Below are positions 57,203-64,000 of a stretch of 64,000 nucleotides of DNA, piece by piece. The first letter of the stretch is position 1; every line of letters begins with the position of its first letter. The notes beneath the pieces are model-generated. The model was not told the DNA's origin. It searched no databases and saw only the letters and a list, made by a program, of their open reading frames with translations. The position numbers and the translations under genes are program-made. Source of the DNA: Bacillus sp. SM2101 (GTDB lineage Bacteria > Bacillota > Bacilli > Bacillales > SM2101); the NCBI RefSeq assembly GCF_018588585.1, contig NZ_JAEUFG010000005.1, positions 184,239 through 248,238 of the forward strand, read 5' to 3'.

Positions 57203-57944
57203 AGAATTAAAGATCTTACAAGAGGAATACCGATTATCAATAACAACTAAACCTTCATTGTTGTCAGTTTACACAGAAGACTTACTTGATGAACAAATGT
57301 TACACAATTATTTAGTTTATATTAAAGAGAAAACTAAGTCTGCTAACATTATGGTAACTAGCTCTCTTTTTGTGAAAAGATACAGCTTTGCGGTTTTAAT
57401 TGCATTATATGCGATGAGTGCACTAAGTAAAAAGGTGGACTTTTCGATTAAAAATGTTGCTATTGAATCGGAGGAAGAACGTGATACACTTTGGCAGCCA
57501 TTTTTCAAGTTGAATAACGTATCAATAGAAGACGCCTCTGATCGTAATCGGATCAAGTGGAGAAATGATATTTTAACACAAATTTTTGCAAATCACATAG
57601 ACGTTTTATTTTCATTAATAAATAAAAAATGCAAACTATCAATGGCCATAATGTGGGAAAATCTATATATATACATAAAATGGATGTACGAAAAACTGTT
57701 ATCTGATAGTCAATATAATCACTTACACGAAACGATAACTGATGATTACATTTATTTGTTGCAAGAAGGGGCAAGCTCTTTGTTTGGTTCACATGATCAT
57801 AACCCATTTTCGAAATTCGCAAAATCAAAACATAACAATCAATCAACTTATAAGCGGACAAGCTGTTGTTTTTCATACTTAGTTGGGGATCAAAGAAATT
57901 TTTGCAAAATATGTCCAATTGTTCATGACAGAAAGAAAGCTTAA
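57183..57944 (+). CDS. fhuF: FhuF-like siderophore-iron reductase
   Basis: A 253-residue protein ending in TSCCFSYLVGDQRNFCKICP, where the CC-x10-C-x2-C cysteines bind a [2Fe-2S] cluster in FhuF. The rest has the IucA/IucC-FhuF-type helical pattern (FVKRYSFAVLIALYAMSAL). It would reduce ferric siderophore in the cytoplasm to release iron. The ATG follows GAGGTG and lies inside the ATPase gene. Confidence 0.88.
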   Translation: MSSFTAEELKILQEEYRLSITTKPSLLSVYTEDLLDEQMLHNYLVYIKEKTKSANIMVTSSLFVKRYSFAVLIALYAMSALSKKVDFSIKNVAIESEEERDTLWQPFFKLNNVSIEDASDRNRIKWRNDILTQIFANHIDVLFSLINKKCKLSMAIMWENLYIYIKWMYEKLLSDSQYNHLHETITDDYIYLLQEGASSLFGSHDHNPFSKFAKSKHNNQSTYKRTSCCFSYLVGDQRNFCKICPIVHDRKKA

Positions 57945-58309
57945 TAAACCTTTAATTAAAAGAAGTAGGGTTTGTTCCAATACAGACCCCACTCGTTTTA
58001 AAGTTCTTTTCGTAATGCTGTCTTCCCACTGAGTATTGCTTTAAGTACTAGAACTAAAATGTCTATACACCAAGTGATCGTGGGTTATTTTCTACTAAGG
58101 CTCTTTTCCACATTAATTATAATTAATAGTAAAATAGTACCATGTTACGATAAAAGCCATTTCTTCAGCTCTACATTTCAACACCAAAAAGGTAATCTGC
58201 CATTGCTTAAATACCGTGCTATATATTATAAAAATTTATCATCTTAATAGCAGGAAATTTACACGACTAATTATTCAACACACTTTTCCTAGGGTGTCAA
58301 ATATATCAT
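57945..58309. other. Gene-poor stretch with repeat trace
   Basis: About 58095-58160 resembles block A of the dispersed repeat (AAGGCTCTTTTCCACATTAA). No clean terminator for the iron operon is visible. No gene is seen. Confidence 0.35.
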
Positions 58310-58725
58310 TTAATCAACTTGATATTTTTCTTTAAACATAGGACTCAGCTCACTCCAAACATCAAACTTATTTCCATTGAGATCATAAAAAACAAAATTG
58401 TTACCTGGGTGCCCACGATCTTCTATTTCTCCTACACTGACTCCTTTGGATTTAAGAAGGGTATGAAACTTTGCTAGTTCACTATACCCATTCACCTCAA
58501 AAGTCATCGTAAAATGTTCATATCCATTATAATCGAGAAACCCTACCCTCTCTCCTTGCTTTGCTTTCACAAGAAAAAACTTTGATTCGCTAAGTCAAGT
58601 ATTACCTTATCATGATTCGAAAACGTTTCTTTCGCTCCAAGGTTTTGCTGATACCACTCTGATGCTTTCTGGGGATCTGCTACTGGGACATATGTAGTAC
58701 CCACTCTTTGTATGAATGTACTCAT
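58310..58725 (-). pseudogene. VOC family gene, frameshifted
   Basis: A VOC protein broken in the middle. The first frame starts at ATG 58725 behind CGGAGGAG, reads IQRVGTTYVPVADPQKASEW and stops within the codons after ANQSFFL. The second half, in another frame, begins VKAKQGERVGFLDYNGYEHF and ends NNFVFYDLNGNKFDVWSEL. The break is at six A on the plus strand (58574-58579); seven would restore a single protein of about 138 residues. It is the last gene of the second sigma-VOC cluster. Confidence 0.78.
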
Positions 58726-58767
58726 TGTTTCTCCTCCGTGATTGCTTATAAATTATATATACAACTC

Positions 58768-59130
58768 CTAAAATGTCACAACACCCAATATATTTCCGTC
58801 AAGATCAAACAAATCAAAGAATCTCATTCCATCTCCTCCATGGATTTCACCTACTTTATTCCCTTGATTTGTTAAATAAGTATGGAAACTATCAACATCT
58901 TCACAGTAAAAATTAAAGGTTTGATGATGAATTTGTGGCATTGTTTCAACCTTGTATAAGGTTAAGGCAGTTTTCAACTCCCCCTCATCATTAAATCGAA
59001 AACCTACATATTGCCCGTCACTGCTTCGGTAAACAACTTTAAAAGGAAAAGTCTCCATATACCACCTTTCTGATCTTTCAATATTTGTTACTGGGACAAA
59101 AACACTATCAATTCTTTTAACTGTTTTCAT
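58768..59130 (-). CDS. VOC family protein
   Basis: A 120-residue VOC protein with RIDSVFVPVTNIERSERWYM at the start and FDLFDLDGNILGVVTF at the end. ATG 59130 follows AAAGGAGG by 8 bases. It sits between the fused sigma factor gene and a frameshifted VOC gene and is probably co-transcribed with them. It resembles the VOC protein at 45962, also next to a sigma factor. Confidence 0.82.
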   Translation of the reverse strand: MKTVKRIDSVFVPVTNIERSERWYMETFPFKVVYRSSDGQYVGFRFNDEGELKTALTLYKVETMPQIHHQTFNFYCEDVDSFHTYLTNQGNKVGEIHGGDGMRFFDLFDLDGNILGVVTF

Positions 59131-59189
59131 ATAAATCGCCTCCTTTATATAAATAACGGCATAAAACATAAAAAAGATACGAAAAAAAT

Positions 59190-59843
59190 TTATATTTTTT
59201 CTTTGAAAAAAAAACGATTCCCATCAGGATCATACAACTCAAATGTAAAGAACTGGTCATCTCTATTTACCTTTACGCCTCGAGAAACAAGGATATGATA
59301 AGTAGTAACTATACCCTGAAAATCATTTTTCTTTAAGTTGTTTAATAAACGATTGAGGATCGTTGGTATAGGTTCGTTACTCTTTATTTGAACACTTTTC
59401 ATTTTTGTTAAAGTCGTTCTACCTCGATTTAAAGCAGCTTTAACTGCCCCATCAGTCATTTCTAATAATTCAGCAATATCTTTTGACTTAAATCCGAAGT
59501 ATTCTGTGAGTAATATAATTGCAGCTTGTTTGAAAGGTAGTAGTGAAATGAGTACTTCTATAGAATCAATTAAACTTATGTCGGTAATTTTTTCAGCCAT
59601 ACTAACTTCTCCATCAACAACCTCCCTCTTTGTTTTTTTGATCGTATCTCGCCATTGATTTGTTGCTGTTTTAAAAAGATACCCTTTTGGATTAGGGTGA
59701 TCACTGAGCTTAGAGGAGCGTTTAATAATGTTTAACAAGGTATCTTGATATAAATCATCACCATCCCATGGTGTACCTGTTAACATATGACAATACCGCT
59801 TCAATTCGGGTAAAAATTCATTAATATAAGGCTGCATTTCCAC
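59190..59843 (-). CDS. Sigma factor fused to a VOC C-terminus
   Basis: A 217-residue protein. Residues 1-145 are a sigma-70 family core (region 2 LPELKRYCHMLTGTPWDGDD; region 4 FKSKDIAELLEMTDGAVKAA). Residues 150-181 start the SnoaL-type extension (ILNRLLNNLKKNDF). From about 182 the sequence changes to HILVSRGVKVNRDDQFF and ELYDPDGNRFFF, the end of a glyoxalase-like protein. Compared with the intact paralog at 44607, most of the extension is gone, so a deletion has joined two genes. GTG 59843 follows GGAG by 8 bases; a longer frame up to 60047 only reads through a dispersed repeat. Confidence 0.75.
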   Translation of the reverse strand: MEMQPYINEFLPELKRYCHMLTGTPWDGDDLYQDTLLNIIKRSSKLSDHPNPKGYLFKTATNQWRDTIKKTKREVVDGEVSMAEKITDISLIDSIEVLISLLPFKQAAIILLTEYFGFKSKDIAELLEMTDGAVKAALNRGRTTLTKMKSVQIKSNEPIPTILNRLLNNLKKNDFQGIVTTYHILVSRGVKVNRDDQFFTFELYDPDGNRFFFKEKI

Positions 59844-60004
59844 ATCATACACTCCTAAATAACCTATTAACTTCCAATGATATAAACTAATTATTTCAAA
59901 TTGAGTTAGTTTTAACAATCTTTTTTTAAGCTCTAATCGTATATTATGTGGCGTGGTTCCTATACTAGAGGATAAAAATGTTGTTTTGTGCAACAGTGAT
60001 CGTT

Positions 60005-60150
60005 TTATAAAGGCTCTTTTCGTAAACTCTGTTGCTATTGGTACCAAATTAGTAACATAAAAAGCGGTTTTATTTATTAGTCATCTTTGTACTGAAGAAA
60101 AGACCTTACGATACTTAATTTTATAGGTGTTCATTTTCATTTTTTAGTAC
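60005..60150 (+). repeat. Dispersed intergenic repeat, near-complete copy
   Basis: Plus strand. Block A is AAGGCTCTTTTCGTAAACTC with TGTTGCTATTGGTACCAAAT, and block B is ACTGAAGAAAAGACCTTACG. The outer end is GGTGTTCATTTTCATTTTTT. Its left edge lies within the upstream extension of the fused sigma factor frame. Confidence 0.55.
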
Positions 60151-60919
60151 GATAAATAACAACCCATGTGAAAGCAGCCATAAAAAATACTAATCCAGTT
60201 ATTCAAGACAAAATTACTAAACGCAGATCTAGCCTATTAAGAAAATCTATATATATGACTGTAGGCTGTGTAATTCGTGAGGCAAGAAAGCAAAAGACAT
60301 CAGATGAGAAATACAAGATTTAACCCCAAATTCTGCATTTGAATAAATAAAAAAGCACTACATATCTCAAATCATAATAAGAGTCATGCTAATGCTGTAG
60401 GAGTAGGTGGTCGAGAGGTTTTTGTAATAGTTTTTTTATGAAGTAAAGTTTAATTAGGCATGGACTCTTTCTTGCTATTTGTACGGTTCAGCGTGGTTAT
60501 CTAAGAGGCAAAAAAGGTGTTGGTAATTCTGTGAATTCAATTTACCAATACCTTTTTTATGATTTCTAGTAATTCACATTACTTGAAACAGATACAATTA
60601 CTAAGTTTAGATCAGTTTGTTCTATTAATAAAATTAATTCAGAGTGCTTCCACACTCAAAATGGCTTGAGTATGATCACAGAAAGAAGCGTGTAGTGGTG
60701 TTCTCCTATAGTTAATTCGCCGTATACATTTTTTCACAATTCAACCAAAGGTGCATTTGAATGTGAATTATTGTTTTATATAAACTTATTGATTGAATCC
60801 ATATATCTTCGCTCAGTTATTATACAGCTAATTTCATCCTTTGCACCCTCTCTTGTACCACAATTAAGTAACCAGTTACATGAGCCTATAACTAAATATT
60901 ATTGATCGGTAAGTAATAA
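60151..60919. other. Gene-poor stretch with an orphan terminator-like hairpin
   Basis: A stem AAAAAAGGTGTTGGTAA/TTACCAATACCTTTTTT (60510-60558, 15-base loop) is a strong terminator-like structure with no gene in front of it on either strand. A further fragment like block B lies near 60270 (CGTGAGGCAAGAAAGC). No gene is seen. Confidence 0.4.
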
Positions 60920-61004
60920 CTTAGAATGCAAAGGGGGTTTTTGAACCTCTGACGACTGAAGTCGCGAGATTCCTAAGTAAGGAAACCTAACGGTTTCTAA
61001 TTGA
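60920..61004 (-). mobile_element. IS605-type right end with RNA scaffold
   Basis: Downstream of the tnpB stop on the minus strand, TTTCCTTACTTAGGAATCTC and GCGACTTCAGTCGTCAGAGG form the hairpins typical of IS200/IS605 right ends. In active elements this region also gives the omega RNA that guides TnpB. The target-site end is not certain. Confidence 0.6.
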
Positions 61005-61935
61005 TTAGACTATCCCCGTAGTTCCTACGGTTAAGGGACGAATCTCTTTGTTTCTAAGGTTTAGTCCTGCGTTAATACCCCTGTCGTGATGAGTACCACA
61101 AGAAGGGCAATCCCATTCGCGAAGGTTAAGATTTTTAACGTCTTTATTTTGAAATCCACAGTTCGAACAGAGTTGACTTGAAGCGAAAGTTTTTGGAAAC
61201 AGCAATAACTTTTTTTCCGCACCATTTTGCTTTGTATTCAAGCATAGAACGGAATTTCGCCCAAGATATTTCACTTATGGATTTTGAAAGTTTTCCGTTT
61301 TTAAGCATGTTACTCACCTACAAACCTTCAATCCCAATGATGTCGTAATTTTTGACAATTTGGGCTGATACTTTTTGCAAATAGTCATTTCTTGCATTTG
61401 ATATTTTTTCTTGAATACGTGCTACTTTCACGCATTGTTTATGCCAATTGGATCCACCTTTCGTACGCCTTGAAAGAATACGTTGTGCATCAACTAGTTT
61501 CTTTTCTAGCGTACTAGAGAATTTAGGGTTACTGTTTTCCGTACCATTAGACAAAATGGCATAGTGTTTTAATCCCATATCAATTCCAAAGAATGATTTC
61601 GTTTTTTTAAAGGTTGCACATCTACTTCAGCTAAAAGGGAAACAAAGTATTTTCCACTAGGGTTTCGTCTAATCCTAGCGTTAAGGACACGCCCTTCTAC
61701 TTCTCTACTTTTCGCAAACTTAACAAGCCCAAGTTTAGGTAACTTAAGTTTGTTCTCAATAATGGTTATATATACGATTGAATATTTAGTGGTGAAGGAT
61801 TGGACTTTATTTTTCTTCGACTTAAATCGAGGTACATCATTTTATTTTTTGAAAAATCGAGTGTAAGCGTGAGAATGGTTTCGAAGTGAAGATTGTAGGG
61901 ATATACTGTCAACTTCTTTTAACCAAACCAACTAA
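61005..61935 (-). pseudogene. tnpB: Decayed TnpB (IS200/IS605 OrfB)
   Basis: The three RuvC acidic residues are still visible in FFGIDMGLKHY, IGIEGL and HDRGINAGLNLR, and the zinc finger is CSNCGFQNK...CPSC. The gene is broken by a TAG replacing a sense codon right after IGIEGL (61318-61320), by frameshifts at a seven-T run (61602-61608) and near a five-T run (61200-61204), and by a missing N-terminus before LKEVDSISLQSSLR. It cannot make active nuclease. No TnpA is present. Confidence 0.88.
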
Positions 61936-62049
61936 TCAAAGTAATTTATAAATCCCTATACAACAATGTTTATTTAAGGATTCAGCTTCTAAAACGGTTA
62001 ATCTTTTTTATAAACGGTGCGACTTTTTTATAATTCAATTTTGTTTTAA

Positions 62050-62114
62050 ACGTAAACGTCAAATAGCCCAGAAAACAAGACTGAATTTGTTTCTAGGTTA
62101 TTTAACGTTTACGT
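62050..62114. promoter_or_regulatory. Long inverted repeat upstream of lipoprotein gene
   Basis: Arms of 19 bases (62050-62068 and 62096-62114) pair at 17 positions; the outer 10 bases ACGTAAACGT/ACGTTTACGT are perfect. The spacer is 27 bases. It lies 114 bases before the lipoprotein start. It may be a regulator site or part of a structured leader. Confidence 0.45.
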
Positions 62115-62227
62115 AAATAGCCAAAAATAGTAATTTATACCTAGTAAATTTATACAAATATACCCGTAACTTGTAAACTATATTTTAGTATAATAATGAA
62201 GTATTACATAAGAGAGAGGTAGAGAAT

Positions 62228-63472
62228 ATGATCAAAAGAAAATTTTTAACAATGCTTTCAATTGGAGTGTTATTTTTAGCAGCTTGTGGAGATGATGAAA
62301 AAGCATCATCAGAGGAAAAAGAAGAAAAGCCAAAAATGGAGGAAACAAGTACTGAAGAAAAAGCACCAGAAGAAGAAGAAAAAGTAGAAGAAAATACACA
62401 GACCACTGGTGAGTTAAATCCAATTATTGCTGAAGAAACAGAAGGTAATGTTGAAGTAATTTACACTAACAAAGAGCCTAATTATACTCATGATTTAGAT
62501 GGTTTTAAAGTGAGTGTTGATGAATATCAGATCGTAAAAGTTACTGATATGAATACAGATTATAATATTGCTTTCGATGATCAAACAGAGGGATATGTTA
62601 TTACAACAAAGGTAACGGTTAATAATACTACCGATAAACCATTGTATTATACAAATTTTCATAAAATACAATTAAGCAGTAACTTAGACTATATTCAAAA
62701 TAACGGCAGAAAACTCGTGCCCGAAGATCAACAAATAGCTAAAATTAAACAGAACAAAGATCAAATTAGCTTATTTGAAGCTGGTGAAACTGTTACCGGA
62801 TTAATGACATTTATCTTAACTAATGAAGAATTAGAAAAGTTAAAAACGGTTTCTACTAAATATATCATTGAAGGTGGAGTTGCTGACAATGATATGTTTA
62901 AAAATAGTAACCAGCAGCATTCAGATGCTTTTATTTTCGCTTTTGAAGGCAATGAAACAGGGAATCAAACAACATCAAACTTTTTACAAGATCGCTTAAC
63001 AACAGATAATATGGCTGATAAGGAAATGATTTTTGAAGAGACAGGAATCAATGAAACAAAAAATATTGATAAGGTAAATATTCAAGTAGATACTGTGCAA
63101 TACACTGTAATTGAGCCTACAGAAGCAAGTAAACCACGCTTTGAAAATTTTGGTGATAATGGAATTGTAGCCTTAACTGTTAAATTAAATATCGACAATC
63201 AATCCACTGAACCTTTAAGAATTAGTGGTCTTGGCACTAAACTTAATATTGATGATAATAGAGCAACAATATTTAGTGAAGGAATGGTGGAACCACGTGA
63301 ACTAGAAGCAATTTCTCCTGGTGAAAAAGGTGAAAAACTTCATGTATTCCTTTTTAGAAAAGACGAATTTGAATTATATAAGAAATTCGATATGGAGGTT
63401 GGACCTTTTAAAGGTGAGGATGGCAAAGATTTATTCAAAGGAAAATCAGCAACCTTTTCATTACCAAGATAA
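62228..63472 (+). CDS. Lipoprotein with DUF5068-like domains
   Basis: A 414-residue lipoprotein. The lipobox is LFLAAC-GD, followed by a Glu/Lys-rich linker (EEKEEKPKMEETSTEEKAPE). Two similar immunoglobulin-like halves follow: VSVDEYQIVKVTDMNTDYNI with GYVITTKVTVNNTTDKPLYY, and IQVDTVQYTVIEPTEASKPR with GIVALTVKLNIDNQSTEPLR. This layout fits DUF5068 proteins of Bacillaceae. The ATG follows GAGAGGTAGAG. Function is unknown; it is a single gene with a terminator. Confidence 0.78.
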   Translation: MIKRKFLTMLSIGVLFLAACGDDEKASSEEKEEKPKMEETSTEEKAPEEEEKVEENTQTTGELNPIIAEETEGNVEVIYTNKEPNYTHDLDGFKVSVDEYQIVKVTDMNTDYNIAFDDQTEGYVITTKVTVNNTTDKPLYYTNFHKIQLSSNLDYIQNNGRKLVPEDQQIAKIKQNKDQISLFEAGETVTGLMTFILTNEELEKLKTVSTKYIIEGGVADNDMFKNSNQQHSDAFIFAFEGNETGNQTTSNFLQDRLTTDNMADKEMIFEETGINETKNIDKVNIQVDTVQYTVIEPTEASKPRFENFGDNGIVALTVKLNIDNQSTEPLRISGLGTKLNIDDNRATIFSEGMVEPRELEAISPGEKGEKLHVFLFRKDEFELYKKFDMEVGPFKGEDGKDLFKGKSATFSLPR

Positions 63473-63476
63473 ATAC

Positions 63477-63506
63477 AGAAGCCAGTGTTTTAACACTGGT
63501 TCTTTT
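63477..63506 (+). terminator. Terminator of the lipoprotein gene
   Basis: CCAGTGTT/AACACTGG arms around TT (the inner pairs must open to form the loop), followed by TTCTTTT. Confidence 0.7.
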
Positions 63507-63923
63507 AAATTAATTTAGTAAGTAATACAATTAATTTATATATAAATGCTTTGAGAATATTAAAAAACGTTAATTTTTTTAAAATGAAGTGGAAAATAAT
63601 TTAAAAGAGTACCGAAACAAATTAAGTTTCCAGATTTAAGGTCCGTATCCTTAATTTACATATTTTATAATATTGGCGATTGGTTGTTAATTTCTAGCTC
63701 AAAATAGCACTTGTTATTGCCTTATTCAAATAAAAGATGAGATTTCCTCAATGGAAACTCGTCTTCTTTTTGTGTATAGATAAGCTATTTTTAAAAAATC
63801 GCTGTTACTTATGTGTTGTTCATTACCACTAATCTTAAACTAATTTAACTTCTGTAAAATCGGTAGCTATTCCTCAACAATATGACCCTAAAATGTATAA
63901 TGGCACGTATCTATATTACAGAT
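63507..63923. other. Gene-poor stretch
   Basis: An imperfect hairpin at about 63737-63772 (AAGATGAGATTTCC/GGAAACTCGTCTT) followed by a T-run may be another terminator. I see no gene before the intron end. Confidence 0.4.
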
Positions 63924-64000
63924 GTCGAGTAGAATGGAGTCTTTTTACCTTACGGTAAATTGTACTCCATCCCCTCACAGAACCGTGCTTGCACTATTAA
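63924..64000 (-). mobile_element. 3' end of a group II intron
   Basis: Minus strand: GCAAGCACGGTTCTGTGAGGGG is the 3' half of the domain V region, and domain VI is ATGGAGT...ACTCCAT with an inner TTTACC/GGTAAA stem. It ends in TTCTACTCGAC, matching the usual intron boundary, at 63924. The rest of the intron, with any reverse transcriptase, lies beyond the window. Confidence 0.72.

Noticed and set aside
59844..60047. N-terminal extension of the fused sigma factor
   Set aside because: It translates a dispersed repeat, and the ribosome binding site supports the internal GTG.

Overview
The window is AT-rich Firmicute DNA with AGGAGG-type ribosome binding sites, many TTG and GTG starts, a YjcZ-type sporulation peptide, a CspD-like cold-shock protein, YvpB-, YkvI- and YfiY-like proteins and an SbcCD pair. 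This points to a spore-forming Bacillaceae. A selenocysteine formate dehydrogenase is unusual for ordinary aerobic Bacillus and suggests a facultatively anaerobic or alkaliphilic relative (inference).

Layout. 0.6-12.2 kb: scattered single genes (VOC protein, sporulation peptide, Sec-formate dehydrogenase, VWA lipoprotein, DUF2500 protein, CspD, GNAT, C39 peptidase, membrane and lipoproteins) separated by gene-poor DNA carrying decayed copies of a dispersed repeat. 13-16.8 kb: class I ribonucleotide reductase nrdA-nrdB behind a cobalamin riboswitch and a terminator. 17-24 kb: accessory region with a glycosyltransferase remnant, a DUF1330 gene with a multi-copy palindromic operator, a 947-residue secreted protein joining an aerolysin-like region to four beta/gamma-crystallin domains, a tandem array of about 29 units of 21 bp, and an Ltp-domain membrane protein. 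24.2-29.2 kb: sbcD-sbcC plus a membrane protein. 29.4-29.7 kb: a type I toxin with a probable antisense RNA. 30-36 kb: an MFS transporter and a sigma factor/membrane protein/ABC transporter operon. 36-42 kb: a FadR-type regulator with an FAD oxidase, a GlpD-like dehydrogenase and an FGGY kinase. 42-52.7 kb: assorted metabolic genes, several broken, and a sigma factor-VOC pair. 53-58 kb: a Fur-box-controlled siderophore uptake locus with a FhuF-like reductase. 58.3-60 kb: a second, damaged sigma factor-VOC cluster in which the sigma gene is fused to the end of a VOC gene. 60.9-62 kb: a decayed IS605-type TnpB with its right-end structure. 62.2-63.5 kb: a lipoprotein. The window ends in the 3' end of a group II intron on the minus strand.

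How genes work together. The siderophore genes form a complete uptake route (binding protein, two permeases, ATPase, iron reductase). The FAD oxidase, GlpD-like enzyme and FGGY kinase look like one catabolic pathway for a polyol or its phosphate. The riboswitch predicts that the B12-independent reductase is shut off when B12 is available. Several genes are broken by one-base differences in homopolymers, which may be real decay or sequencing error.
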